Origin: Sandaracinaceae bacterium
GTDB taxonomy: Bacteria; Myxococcota_A; Polyangia; Polyangiales; Sandaracinaceae
DNA: 64,000 bases
Direction: 5' to 3'
Assembly: GCA_040218145.1 (NCBI GenBank)
Contig: JAVJQK010000041.1
Span: forward strand, 1 to 64,000
Below are positions 50,135 through 64,000 of the stretch, piece by piece (position 1 is the stretch's first letter; each line of letters begins with the position of its first letter). Position numbers and translations under genes: made by a program. The notes under the pieces are model-generated. The model made no database searches. It was not told the DNA's origin and saw only the letters and a list, made by a program, of their open reading frames with translations.

Positions 50135-50144
50135 GCGTAGCTGG
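50135..50144 (+). promoter_or_regulatory. GCGTA-type element before ppsA
   Basis: GCGTAGCTGG ends 5 bases before the ppsA ATG at 50150. It mirrors the element of the divergent hydrogenase operon, so the 80-bp gap between the two starts carries two facing copies. Confidence 0.35.
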
Positions 50145-50149
50145 AGCGC

Positions 50150-54747
<4,598 letters not shown>

Positions 54748-54751
<4 letters not shown>

Positions 54752-55029
54752 GCGCTCCGGAGCGCGACGCGCCCGACGGCGAGGTGCGCCGCAAGGCCGA
54801 GCGCATCGAGCGCGAGCGACGCCGCAAGCCGATGTTCTGGCGCGACCTCGCCCACGTCGGCGTCCTCGGCTGGGTCTTCATCCTGCCCGTCGTCGCCTTG
54901 TCCTGGATCGGGCACCTCCTGGCGCGATCGAGCGGCGCGCTCTGGCCCGCCGTGGTCGGCGTGCTCGGCGGCGTCGCGCTCGGGGCCTACCTGGTCTACC
55001 GGAACGTCGCGCGCAGCCTCGAAGAGTGA
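54748..55029 (+). CDS. atpQ: N-ATPase subunit AtpQ (AtpI-like)
   Basis: A 93-residue protein with a charged N-terminal helix (residues 1-30, RRKAERIERERRRKPMFWRDL) and two membrane helices (HVGVLGWVFILPVVALSWIG and ALWPAVVGVLGGVALGAYLVY). It is similar in plan to AtpI and is found only in N-ATPase operons between atpC and atpR; a role in assembly is inferred. Start is GTG 54748. Confidence 0.82.
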
Positions 55030-55058
55030 CGCCCGGACATGGCGCGCCGGGCCGCGGC

Positions 55059-55068
55059 GCGTAGTTGA
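55059..55068 (+). promoter_or_regulatory. GCGTA-type element inside the N-ATPase operon
   Basis: GCGTAGTTGA lies in the 45-base gap before atpR and is flanked by GCGCG and CGCGC arms. It repeats the string before the hydrogenase operon (50078-50087) almost exactly. It could start a second transcript for the Fo genes. Confidence 0.35.
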
Positions 55069-55074
55069 CGCGCG

Positions 55075-55338
55075 ATGACGACGACGCACGCGGTGCTCGG
55101 GCTCGCGCTCGGCGTGGTCGGCGGGGGCGCGCACCTCGCCCTGACGTGGTGGCGCGCGCGATGCATCACCTCGGGGCGGACCACGCTCGCCTGGGTGATC
55201 TATCCGATCGGCCTCGGGGCCATCGGGCTGGCCGTCTTCGGCGCGGCCAAGATCAGCCCGCTCGCCGCGTGGCTCGCGGTGGCCGGGCTCGTCCTCACCC
55301 GCCTCGTCACGCTCCACTGGGTGCGGAGCGCCTCGTGA
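55075..55338 (+). CDS. atpR: N-ATPase subunit AtpR
   Basis: An 87-residue membrane protein with three hydrophobic helices (HAVLGLALGVVGGGAHLALTWW, TLAWVIYPIGLGAIGLAVFGAA, LAAWLAVAGLVLTRLVTLHWV). AtpR occurs only in N-ATPase operons and is thought to contact the c ring through a conserved Arg; candidates here are in WWRARC. ATG 55075; its end overlaps the GTG of atpB. Confidence 0.82.
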   Translation: MTTTHAVLGLALGVVGGGAHLALTWWRARCITSGRTTLAWVIYPIGLGAIGLAVFGAAKISPLAAWLAVAGLVLTRLVTLHWVRSAS

Positions 55339-56012
55339 GGTCCGATCTGCTCCCCGCCGAGGTCGCGCGGCTCGGCCCGCTCGGCTTCACCGACACGCTG
55401 CTCGCCTCGATCGTGGTGGCCGCGCTCCTGATCGTGCTCGCCGCCGTGCTCATGCGCCTGCCGCGCGCTCGCGCCGCCCTCGAGCTGGTCTACGAGGGGC
55501 TCGAGCAGAGCATCGTCGAGGGCGTGCAGGTCGACGCTCGCCCCCTCGTCCCGCTCGTGCTCACCCAGTGGGCGTTCCTCGTGGTGCTGAACCTGATGGG
55601 CCTCGTCCCCGGCCTGGCGAGCCCCACGCGGGACCTCTCGATCACCTCCGCGCTGGCGCTGGTCGCCTTCTTCGCCGGGCACGTGTACGCCTTCCGCGCG
55701 CAGGGGCTGAGCTACTTGCGACACTACATCGAGCCGAACCCGCTGCTGCTGCCGTTCAACGTGATCGGGGAGCTGAGCCGCACGGTGGCGCTCGCGCTCC
55801 GCCTCTTCGGCAACATGCTCTCGGGCCACCTGGTGGTGGCCATCCTCGTCTACCTCGCCGGAGTGCTCATCCCGGTCCCGATGATGCTGCTCGGCGTCCT
55901 GACCGCCGTCGTCCAGGCCTACATCTTCGGGGTCCTCACCCTCGTCTTCACCGCCAGCTCGATGCAGGTGGCGTCCCGTGACCGGGAGACGCCCCAGGGA
56001 GCGACCGCATGA
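55335..56012 (+). CDS. atpB: N-ATPase a subunit
   Basis: A 225-residue Fo subunit a with five or six helices. The essential stator Arg lies in [43 protein letters not shown] and [19 protein letters not shown] are other typical helices, while [16 protein letters not shown] is a feature of the short N-type form. It starts with GTG 55335 overlapping the atpR stop and overlaps atpE by 4 bases. Confidence 0.93.
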   Translation: MRSDLLPAEVARLGPLGFTDTLLASIVVAALLIVLAAVLMRLPRARAALELVYEGLEQSIVEGVQVDARPLVPLVLTQWAFLVVLNLMGLVPGLASPTRDLSITSALALVAFFAGHVYAFRAQGLSYLRHYIEPNPLLLPFNVIGELSRTVALALRLFGNMLSGHLVVAILVYLAGVLIPVPMMLLGVLTAVVQAYIFGVLTLVFTASSMQVASRDRETPQGATA

Positions 56013-56260
56013 CCGCACACGACTGGATCGCGATCGCGAGCGTGATCAGCGCCGGCTTCTCGGTCGGCGTCGGATCGATCGGCCCCGCGCTCGGGCAGGG
56101 GCGCGCCGTGGCGCAGGCGCTCGACGCGATCGCGCGGCAGCCCGAGGCCGCGAGCACGATCACGCGGACCCTCTTCGTCGGCCTCGCGATGGTCGAGTCG
56201 ACCGCCATCTACTGCCTCGTGGTGGCGCTCGTGCTCCTCTTCGCCAACCCGCTGCTCTGA
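56009..56260 (+). CDS. atpE: N-ATPase c subunit with Na+-binding signature
   Basis: An 83-residue proteolipid with two helices. The polar loop is ARQPEA. Helix 1 contains GQG (the Gln equivalent to Q32 of the Ilyobacter ring), and helix 2 contains [11 protein letters not shown], which supplies E, S, T and Y in the E-S-T-x-x-Y spacing of Na+-binding c subunits. The position before VEST is Met where Ilyobacter has Val. Together these predict a Na+-translocating ring, though coupling to H+ cannot be excluded. Confidence 0.93.
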   Translation: MTAHDWIAIASVISAGFSVGVGSIGPALGQGRAVAQALDAIARQPEAASTITRTLFVGLAMVESTAIYCLVVALVLLFANPLL

Positions 56261-56265
56261 CCGTC

Positions 56266-57012
56266 ATGGAGCTGTCGCCCACGACCCTGATCTTCGAGAC
56301 GATCAACTTCCTCGTCCTCGTCTTCGTGCTCTGGCGCATCCTCTATCGCCCGCTGCGCGCGAGCATCGAGGCGCGCCGCGCGAAGGTGGAGGCCGATCTG
56401 TCGCACGCGGCGGAGGCGCGCGAGCGCGCCGAGGAGCGGCAGCGGGAGTGGGAGGCGCGCGAAGACCAGCTGGCCGCGCTGCGCGACGAGGCGCGGCGAG
56501 AGGCGCTCGACCTGGCCGAGCGCGAGCGCGGCCGCATCCTCGATCGCGCCCGAGAGGACGCGAGCGCGGAGCTGACCCGCGCGCAGCAGCTCCTCGAGAG
56601 CGAGCGCGAGGCGGCCGAGCAGTGGGTGCGCCGCGCGGTCTGGGAGCGCGGCACGGCGCTCGCGGGTCGGATGCTCCAGCGCCTCGCCCCCGACCGCGTG
56701 GACGCGATCCTCGGAGAGCGACTGGTCGAGGCGCTCGAGTCGAGCCTGGGGGCGCTCGACGAGGAGGACGGACTGACCGTGGAGCTGGCCGGCGCCGCGC
56801 CCCCCTCGGCGGAGCTGGTCTCGCAGGTGCGCGAGGTCATGCGGCGCGCGCTCGGCCACGCGCCGCGCCTGACCACGGTGGAGGACCCCTCGCTGGTCGG
56901 CGGGTACACGGTGCGGGCGGGGCACCACGTGGTCGACGCGTCCATCGCCGGGCAGCTCGCCGCCTTCCGTGAGCTGGCGCGCGAGCTGGACGCAGAGGCG
57001 CTGCGTGATTGA
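56266..57012 (+). CDS. atpF: N-ATPase b subunit with delta-like C-terminus
   Basis: A 248-residue stator subunit, longer than a standard b (about 160). Residues 1-25 are the membrane anchor (LIFETINFLVLVFVLWRIL). A long Arg/Glu-rich coiled coil runs to about residue 130. The C-terminal part ends in TVEDPSLVGGYTVRAGHHVVDASIAGQL, the G-G-x2-V-x3-D-x-S-I pattern of the delta/OSCP subunit. As in other N-ATPases there is no separate atpH, so this fusion replaces it. ATG 56266. Confidence 0.9.
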   Translation: MELSPTTLIFETINFLVLVFVLWRILYRPLRASIEARRAKVEADLSHAAEARERAEERQREWEAREDQLAALRDEARREALDLAERERGRILDRAREDASAELTRAQQLLESEREAAEQWVRRAVWERGTALAGRMLQRLAPDRVDAILGERLVEALESSLGALDEEDGLTVELAGAAPPSAELVSQVREVMRRALGHAPRLTTVEDPSLVGGYTVRAGHHVVDASIAGQLAAFRELARELDAEALRD

Positions 57013-58549
57013 CCGCGCGCTCGAGAAGGCCGTCGAGCGCGAGGCCGCCGCGTTCGCCCGCGTCACGCGTCGCTTCGAGCCGGCGGTCCGCCTGCGCGAG
57101 GAGGGCTGGGTGCTCTCCATCGGCGACGGCATCGCGACCCTCGGCGGGCTGCCGAACGCGGCCTCGCAGGAGCTGCTCGCGATCGATCCGGGGGCGCGCG
57201 CGCTGGTGCTGGGGCTGGATCCGGGCTCGATCTCGGCCGTCGTGCTCGACGATGGCGGCGGGGTGCGGCAGGGGGCGCGGGTCCGGGCCACGGGCCAGCG
57301 GGGCGCGCTCTGGGTCGGCGCGCACTGCCTGGGGCGCGCGATCGATCCGCTCGGCCGCGCGCTCGACGGCCGCGCCCTGCCCGAGGCCGGGGCGAGCATG
57401 CCCTTCGAGCGGACGCCCCCGCAGATCCACGAGCGCGGGGCGGTGCATCGCCCGCTCTTCACCGGGCTCTTGGCCATCGACGCGATGTTCCCGATCGGCC
57501 GCGGTCAGCGAGAGCTCATCCTGGGCGACGAGGGCACGGGCAAGACGTCGATCGCGGTCGACGCGATGCTGCGACAGGCCTCGACCGACGTCGTCTGCGT
57601 CTACGTCGCGGTGGGCCGTCGCCGCAGCGAGACGTGGCGCATCATGGACACCCTGCGCGCGGCCGGGGTGCGCTTCGTGATCGTCGCCGCGCCCGAGGAC
57701 GCCAGCCCGGGCCTGCGCTACCTCGCGCCCTACGCGGGCTGCGCGGTGGCGGAGTACTTCATGGAGCGCGGCGAGCACGCGCTGGTGGTCTACGACGACC
57801 TCACCTCGCACGCGGTGGCGTGGCGAGAGCTGTCGCTCCTGCTGCGGCGCGCGCCCGGCCGCGAGGCCTTCCCGGGGGACGTCTTCTATCTGCACGCGCG
57901 CCTGCTCGAGCGCGCCACCCAGCTCTCCCCCGAGCGAGGCGGCGGGTCCTTGACCGCGCTGCCGATCGCGCGGCTCGAGAGCGGGCGGCTCAGCGCGTAC
58001 CTGCCGACGAACCTCATCAGCATCACCGACGGGCAGATCGTGCTCTCGCAGCCGCTCTTCGCCGCCGGGCAGCTGCCGGCCATCGACGCGGGGCTCTCCG
58101 TCAGCCGCGTCGGCGGCAAGGCGCAGCCCCAGGCGTTCCGGGAGCTCGCGGGGAAGATGCGGCTCGAGCACGCCGCGTTCCTCGAGCTCGAGGTCTTCAG
58201 CCGCATCGGCGCGCGGCTCGAGGCGAGCGTCGAGGCGCGGCTCGCGCGCGGGCGGCGGGTCCGGGCCCTCTTCCGTCAGCGCCGCGAGGCGCCGCTCGGC
58301 GCGTTCGCGGAGCTGGTCCGGCTCGCGCTCGCGGCGGACGGCGCGCGGCTGGTGCGGGTGCCCGAGGAGGGCGTGGGCGAGGCGGCGCGGCTCCTCGAGC
58401 GGGAGGTCGCGGCCCTCGAGCCAGCGCTGGCGGCGGAGGTCGAGCGGGAGCCGCGGCTCTCGAGCGAAGACCGCGCTCGCCTGACGGCGGCGGTGTCGGC
58501 GGTGCTCGACCGCGCCTATCCCGAGACTCCGAGCGAGGCCGCGCCGTGA
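57005..58549 (+). CDS. atpA: N-ATPase alpha subunit
   Basis: A 514-residue nucleotide-binding alpha subunit. GWVLSIGDGIATLGGLPNAASQELL is the N-terminal barrel; Walker A is LGDEGTGKTSIAVDAML (GDRQTGKT in most). AEYFMERGEHALVVYDDLTSHAVAWREL and RRAPGREAFPGDVFYLHARLLERA follow, and TALPIARLESG and IPTN-like YLPTNLISITDGQI complete the core. Start is GTG 57005, overlapping the atpF stop by 8 bases. Confidence 0.94.
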   Translation: MIDRALEKAVEREAAAFARVTRRFEPAVRLREEGWVLSIGDGIATLGGLPNAASQELLAIDPGARALVLGLDPGSISAVVLDDGGGVRQGARVRATGQRGALWVGAHCLGRAIDPLGRALDGRALPEAGASMPFERTPPQIHERGAVHRPLFTGLLAIDAMFPIGRGQRELILGDEGTGKTSIAVDAMLRQASTDVVCVYVAVGRRRSETWRIMDTLRAAGVRFVIVAAPEDASPGLRYLAPYAGCAVAEYFMERGEHALVVYDDLTSHAVAWRELSLLLRRAPGREAFPGDVFYLHARLLERATQLSPERGGGSLTALPIARLESGRLSAYLPTNLISITDGQIVLSQPLFAAGQLPAIDAGLSVSRVGGKAQPQAFRELAGKMRLEHAAFLELEVFSRIGARLEASVEARLARGRRVRALFRQRREAPLGAFAELVRLALAADGARLVRVPEEGVGEAARLLEREVAALEPALAAEVEREPRLSSEDRARLTAAVSAVLDRAYPETPSEAAP

Positions 58550-59355
58550 GCGTCCCGGTCGAGCTGGCCCGCGTCGAGGCGTCGCTGAGGGCGACCGCGG
58601 CCGTCGGCAGCGTGGTGCACGCGGTGTGGGCGCTCGCGCGGGCCCAGCTGCCGCGGATCGAGGAGGCGGTGGCCCAGGCGACCGAGTACCTCGACTGGGT
58701 CGACGAGGTGGTCGAGCGGCTCGCGGGCCCGCCCGTCACGGTGGAGGGCGCCGCGCCCCTGACGGTGTTGATCGGCCCCGAGCGCGCGTTCTGCGGGAGG
58801 CTCGCGCGCACCGTGCTCGAGCACGCGCCCGCCGACGGCGCGCTCGGGCTGGTCGGGACGCGGCTGGCCGAGGTCGCGTCGCGGGAGCCCGCGCTGTCGG
58901 GGCGCGTCGCCTTCGCCATCGGCGCCGCCGACTCGATCGACGGCCTCGGCGCGGCGGCCCAGCGCCTCGCGCGGGCCCTGCTCGAGCACCTCGAGGGGAC
59001 GCCGGTCGCGTTGACGCATCCGCGGGGGGCGCGCGGTCGCATGCACCGCGTCGATCTGCTCGCGCTCGCGCGCGAAGGCGGCGCGGCCGACCACGACCTC
59101 TACTCCAGCCCCGCGCGGGTGCTGCGCGACGCCGTGCACGAGAGCCTCGAGGGGCGCCTCCGCATCGCGCTCGCCGAGTCGCTCCGCGCGGAGGTGCGCG
59201 CGCGGCTGATGGCGACCGAGCGGGCGCGGCGCGCGGTGGACGAGCGGCGCGACGTGCTCGAGCGGGCGCGGCGCGTCGGAGAGCAGGAGCAGGTCACGCG
59301 CGAGCTGCTCGAGCTGATCGCCGCCGGGCTGTCCGGGCCGCCTGGATCAGGGTGA
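58546..59355 (+). CDS. atpG: N-ATPase gamma subunit (divergent)
   Basis: A 269-residue central-stalk subunit. The usual N-terminal IKxRIxSVxNTxKIT is replaced by ELARVEASLRATAAVGSVVHAVWALARAQL. LTVLIGPERAFCGRLARTVLE corresponds to the Rossmann-like SDRGLCGG region, and the C-terminal helix (LRAEVRARLMATERARRAVDE) fits the coiled coil. The divergence is typical for N-type gamma. Start is GTG 58546, overlapping atpA. Its 3' end overlaps the convergent P-type ATPase gene by 62 bases. Confidence 0.88.
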   Translation: MSVPVELARVEASLRATAAVGSVVHAVWALARAQLPRIEEAVAQATEYLDWVDEVVERLAGPPVTVEGAAPLTVLIGPERAFCGRLARTVLEHAPADGALGLVGTRLAEVASREPALSGRVAFAIGAADSIDGLGAAAQRLARALLEHLEGTPVALTHPRGARGRMHRVDLLALAREGGAADHDLYSSPARVLRDAVHESLEGRLRIALAESLRAEVRARLMATERARRAVDERRDVLERARRVGEQEQVTRELLELIAAGLSGPPGSG

Positions 59356-61954
59356 GGGGCAGGACGCTGAGCGCGAGCGTCGTGGCCCACGCGGCGGCCG
59401 GGATCGGCGCGGCGCTCAGGAGATCGCGCAGCCCGGGGGCGAGCACCGCGGTGAGGATCAGGCCGACGCAGAGGCCGACCGCGCCCCACACGAAGCGGTT
59501 GCGCGTGACGTCGTTGCGGAGCAGCGGCGCCCGCGGGTCCGCCATGTCGAAGACGTGCCAGACCTGCCCGAAGCCCAGCGTGGCGAACGCCATCGTGCGC
59601 GCCCCCGCGACGTCGAGCCCGAGCACGGAGAGGCCGAGCCCGTAGGCGACCAGCACCGCGAGCGTGAGAGCGGCGGCGTGCGCGCCGATCGCGCTCCAGT
59701 GGCGACGCGTCAGGAAGGCCTCGTTGGGAGCTCGCGGCGGCGCGCGCATCACGGAGGGGTCTCCCTCGCCGACCCCGAGCGCGAGGGCGGGGAAGACGTC
59801 GGTCACGAGGTTCAAGAACAGGATCTGCAGCGGGAGGATGGGCAGCGGCCACCCGATCGCGGTCGCGACGCCGATGACGAAGATCTCGGCGAGGTTGCAG
59901 CCGAGCAGGTAGACCACGAAGGCGCGGAGGTTCTGGAAGATCACGCGCCCCTGCTCGATGGCGACGACCACGCTCCCCAGCTCGTCGTCCTCGAGCACCA
60001 TGTCGGCGGCCTGCCGGGCCACCTGGGTGCCGCGCTTGCCCATCGCGACGCCGATGTCCGCCTGCTGGAGCGCGGGTGCGTCGTTGACGCCGTCACCGAG
60101 CATCGCGACGACCGCGCCCGCGCGCTGGTGCAGGCGGAGGAGCCGCAGCTTCTGGGCCGGCGTCGCGCGGGCGATCACGTCCGCCGAGAGCACCTCCCCG
60201 TGCTTCGCGTCAGGCGCGTCGAGCTCGGGGATGTCGTCGCCCGCCATCACGCGCAGGGTCGCGCCCTCGGCAAGCCCGACCGCCGTGGCCACCGCGGCCG
60301 CCGTCGGCGCCTGATCGCCCGTCGCGACCACGACCTTCACCCCCGCGTCGCGCGCCGCGTCGAGCGCGCGCTTCACGGTGGGCCGCGGGGGGTCGAGCAG
60401 CCCGACGAGCCCGAGCAGGGTCAGCTCGGCGTAGGCCTCGTCGGCCGTCAGCGCGCGATCGACGTCGCGGGTGGCCACCGCGATCACCCGCAGCCCGCGC
60501 GCGGCGGCCGCCTCGTTCGCGCGTCGCCAGCGCTCCCGCAGCGCCGGGTCGAGCGGCGTCGCGCCTCCGTCACCGAGCGCGTGGCTGCACCGCGCGAGCA
60601 CCGCCTCGGGCGCGCCCTTGACCGCGATCCGCACGCCGCCCGTGGTCCGGTGCTCGGTGGCGCAGAGCTTGGTGCGAGGATCGAAGGCGAGCTCGCAGAG
60701 CTCAGGCGTCTCGTCGAGCAGCGCGGCTCGCCGGACGCCGAGCTGCTCCCCGAGCGCGACGAGCGCGACGTCGATCGGGTCGCCGACCGGCTCGGGCGTC
60801 GCGACCGCGTCGCTCGCCAGGACGGCGGTCTCGATCAGGCGTCGCGTCGTCTCGGACGTCGGGCCTCGATCCGAGAGCACGACGGCCTCCGTGAGCACGA
60901 CGGCCTCCGCGTCGACGACGAGCTCCGCCGCGCGCAGCCGGTTCTCGGTCAGGGTGCCGGTCTTGTCGGTCAGCACGAGGCTGGTCGAGCCGAGCGTCTC
61001 CACCGCGGACAGCCGCTCCACCAGCACGTTGCGTCTGGCCATGCGCCACATGCCGCGCGCGAGCGCGATGGTCGCCACGACCGGCAATCCCTCGGGCACG
61101 GTGGCCACCGCGAGCGCGACCGCGGACTGCAGCATCAGGAGCAGCGACTCGCCGCGCGCGATGCCCAGACCGGTCGCCAGCGCCACGAAGCCGAGCGAGA
61201 CCACGCCGAGCTGCCGGCTCAGCGCCGCGATCCGCCGCTCGAGGGGCGTGTCCTGATCGTCCGCCTCCTCGACCAGCGCGCTGATCCGGCCGAGCTCGGT
61301 CTCCATGCCCGTCCCGACCACCACGCCCTCGCCCGTGCCGCGCGTGATGGTCGTCCCCTTGAAGAGCATCGAGGTGCGCTCGGCGAGAGAGGCGTCCTCC
61401 GCGGTGGGCTGGCCGCTCTTGTCGACCGGGACCGACTCCCCGGTGAGCGTCGACTCGTCGGCCGCGAGCGCGGAGGCCTCGGTCACCCGCAGGTCGGCCG
61501 AGATCACGTCCCCCGCCTCCACGAGCACGACGTCCCCCGGCACCAGCTCGGTCGCCGCGATGGCGCGCGGTCGGCCCGCGCGTCGCACCTTGGTGGTGAC
61601 CTCGCCGAGCGCGCGCAGCGCCTCCATCGAGCGCACCGCGCGCAGCTCGGTGAAGAAGCCGAGCGCGGTGTTGAGCACGATCACCGCCGCGATGGCCGCT
61701 CCTTCCACGTGCTGTCCGAACGCGACCGAGATCGCCGCGCCCACCGCCAACAGAGCCACGATCGCGCTCTTCAGCTGCGCGCCCAGGATGTGCAGGGCGC
61801 CGCGGGCCTCGATGCGGCGGAGCGCGTTGGCGCCGAAGCGCGCCCGTCGACGCGCGGGCTCGTCCTCCGCGAGCCCCGTCTCGAGATCCACCTCGAGGAG
61901 CGCGGCGCAGCGCGCGATCTCCGAGGACCACGGCGCGGTCGGGGGCCCAAACAC
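59294..61954 (-). CDS. P2-type cation-transporting ATPase
   Basis: An 886-residue P-type pump. The A domain has LTGESVPVDKSGQ; M4 carries VATVPEGLPVVATIALARGM as in Ca2+/Na+-type (P2) pumps; the phosphorylation site is LVLTDKTGTLTENR; the N domain has KGAPEAVLARC; and the hinge is MLGDGVNDAPALQQADIGVAMG. The C-terminal six-helix region begins LQILFLNLVTDVFPALALGV. The ion is Ca2+ or a monovalent cation; the presence of a Na+-type ATPase next door makes Na+ an interesting option. Start is GTG 61954; the next upstream start codons lie in unconserved sequence. Confidence 0.9.
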   Translation of the reverse strand: MFGPPTAPWSSEIARCAALLEVDLETGLAEDEPARRRARFGANALRRIEARGALHILGAQLKSAIVALLAVGAAISVAFGQHVEGAAIAAVIVLNTALGFFTELRAVRSMEALRALGEVTTKVRRAGRPRAIAATELVPGDVVLVEAGDVISADLRVTEASALAADESTLTGESVPVDKSGQPTAEDASLAERTSMLFKGTTITRGTGEGVVVGTGMETELGRISALVEEADDQDTPLERRIAALSRQLGVVSLGFVALATGLGIARGESLLLMLQSAVALAVATVPEGLPVVATIALARGMWRMARRNVLVERLSAVETLGSTSLVLTDKTGTLTENRLRAAELVVDAEAVVLTEAVVLSDRGPTSETTRRLIETAVLASDAVATPEPVGDPIDVALVALGEQLGVRRAALLDETPELCELAFDPRTKLCATEHRTTGGVRIAVKGAPEAVLARCSHALGDGGATPLDPALRERWRRANEAAAARGLRVIAVATRDVDRALTADEAYAELTLLGLVGLLDPPRPTVKRALDAARDAGVKVVVATGDQAPTAAAVATAVGLAEGATLRVMAGDDIPELDAPDAKHGEVLSADVIARATPAQKLRLLRLHQRAGAVVAMLGDGVNDAPALQQADIGVAMGKRGTQVARQAADMVLEDDELGSVVVAIEQGRVIFQNLRAFVVYLLGCNLAEIFVIGVATAIGWPLPILPLQILFLNLVTDVFPALALGVGEGDPSVMRAPPRAPNEAFLTRRHWSAIGAHAAALTLAVLVAYGLGLSVLGLDVAGARTMAFATLGFGQVWHVFDMADPRAPLLRNDVTRNRFVWGAVGLCVGLILTAVLAPGLRDLLSAAPIPAAAWATTLALSVLPLTLIQAARTARRRSARAARA

Positions 61955-61960
61955 GTGCGG

Positions 61961-61968
61961 ACATACGC
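61961..61968 (-). promoter_or_regulatory. GCGTA-type element before the cation ATPase gene
   Basis: The minus strand reads GCGTATGT, ending 6 bases before the GTG at 61954. It resembles the other copies in this island (GCGTANNT). Low information on its own. Confidence 0.25.
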
Positions 61969-62004
61969 CCGCCGATCTCGCCGGCCAGCGCAGACGCGGA
62001 CGGT

Positions 62005-62014
62005 GCGTACGTCT
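62005..62014 (+). promoter_or_regulatory. GCGTA-type element before the universal stress gene
   Basis: GCGTACGTCT within GGTGCGTACG ends 9 bases before the ATG at 62024. It faces the copy of the divergent ATPase gene and matches the copy at 52896-52905. Confidence 0.3.
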
Positions 62015-62023
62015 GCGACGACC

Positions 62024-62882
62024 ATGGCCATCATCCTCTGCCCCACCGACTTCTCCCCCGCCTCCGAGCGCGCCCTCCAGTACGCCGTCGACCGCTTCGG
62101 GGCCGACGACGTCGAGCTCCGCGTGCTGCACGTCGACGACGTGCCCCGCCGCCACGGCTGGGAGCCATCGCTCGAGAGATCGCTCCGCCAGAGCTGGCAA
62201 GAGCGCCTCGACGCCCTGCTCAGGGCGCACGAGGGCCGCGCGCGGCTCACCGCGGCCACCGCGCGCGGCCACGCGGCGGAGGAGATCCTCGCTCACGCCG
62301 AGGAGATCGACGCCTCGATGATCGTGATGGCGACGCGGGGGCGCCCCGCGCTCGAGCGGCTCTTCCTCGGCGCGGTCACCCGGAAGGTCGTGCGCGGCGC
62401 TCACGTCCCGGTGCTGACCCTCGATCCGGGGGCGCGCGTCGGTCCGGTGCGGCGTGTGCTGTGTCCGGTCGACCTCTCCGCCCCGTCGGCCGCGGTGGTG
62501 GCCGAGGCGGTCCGCGTCGCGGCCCTCTGGGAGGCGCGCGTGCACCTCCTCTACGTGCACGGTCTGCCCCGCGAGGGGATGTTCGCGGACGGGACCGGCT
62601 TCGTGGATCCGAAGCTCGTCGAGGTCCTCCGCCAGACCGTGCGACGGGACCTGGCGCGCTTCCGAGAGCAGCACGGCGGGGCGTCGGTGGTCGACGCCCG
62701 CGTCGTCGAGGGCGTGCCGCACGTCGAGATCCTCCGCGCGATCGACGAGAGCGAGGCCGATCTCGTGGTGGTGGGCTCGCACGGGCACAGCGGCCTGATG
62801 CGCTGGGTCCTCGGCAGCGTGGCCGAGCGGCTGATCCGTCTCGCGCCGGTCCCGGTCTTGACGGTCCGAGGGGGCGCGCCCG

Positions 62883-62896
<14 letters not shown>
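62024..62896 (+). CDS. Tandem universal stress protein
   Basis: A 290-residue protein of two UspA domains. Domain 1 (1-137) opens [20 protein letters not shown] and closes [35 protein letters not shown]. Domain 2 (about 145-285) opens [21 protein letters not shown] and closes [35 protein letters not shown]. The G-x2-G-x9-G-S/T ATP-binding pattern is clear in domain 2 ([16 protein letters not shown]) and weaker in domain 1 (no second small residue run). It overlaps the acetyl-CoA synthetase start by 14 bases, so the two are one unit. Confidence 0.93.

Positions 62897-64000
<1,104 letters not shown>

Noticed and set aside
59555-61954. Long plus-strand open frame opposite the P-type ATPase gene
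   Set aside because: Antisense to a P-type ATPase with all catalytic motifs; only the part from 62024 onward, in the same frame, is a real gene (universal stress protein).

Overview
The window is very GC-rich and almost fully coding, with compact operons linked by ATGA/GTGA/TTGA start-stop overlaps. It has many GTG starts and many lipoproteins carrying Asp/Gly/Ala-rich 'DAG/DGG' linkers behind the lipid-attachment Cys. Together with Cys-rich secreted proteins, a sigma-54 activator and a lipoprotein serpin, this points to a Myxococcota-type bacterium (Polyangiales/Sandaracinaceae-like). That placement is inferred from style; no rRNA or other taxonomic marker lies in the window. No tRNA, rRNA, CRISPR array, prophage or complete insertion sequence was seen.

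0-15 kb is mixed: tandem hairpins at the left edge, an MBL-fold protein, a GRAS-like methyltransferase, a small orphan-family protein, a VWA lipoprotein, an MFS_2 transporter with an outer-membrane-type partner, an inhibitory-type serpin lipoprotein, a RegB/RegA redox two-component pair, and several secreted or membrane proteins. 15-31 kb holds two coupled alkaline-phosphatase-superfamily enzymes, a possible 165-bp MITE, a CBS protein, an aldo/keto reductase, and a cell-surface modification run (GT-C glycosyltransferase, SGNH hydrolase, SxtJ, carbamoyltransferase, and a distant DUF5989 microprotein). It also has a GH114 lipoprotein and an ABC-F protein.

30.4-33.9 kb encodes an unusual 1148-residue protein. 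A peptide-binding SBP_bac_5 domain without signal peptide or membrane segment is fused to PAS domains, an HPt domain and a CheA-type ATPase domain. 36.8-40.3 kb is an RNA/ribosome-repair locus: prfH and rtcB under a near-perfect sigma-54 promoter, with the divergent CARF-type activator rtcR.

40.3-64 kb reads as an energy island for low-oxygen or low-energy conditions. One long minus-strand operon encodes a cNMP-binding protein, a fused HydB-HydG diaphorase, [NiFe]-hydrogenase small and large subunits (group 3b-like), the maturation protease, a HypA lacking its zinc ribbon, and HypF, HypC, HypD and HypE; hypB is absent. Divergent to it are PEP synthase, a receiver-like protein, a complete N-ATPase operon (atpDCQRBEFAG) whose c subunit carries the Na+-binding ligand set, a P2-type cation ATPase, a tandem universal stress protein and an acetyl-CoA synthetase cut by the window end. 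A short GCGTA-type element recurs just upstream of several starts in this island.
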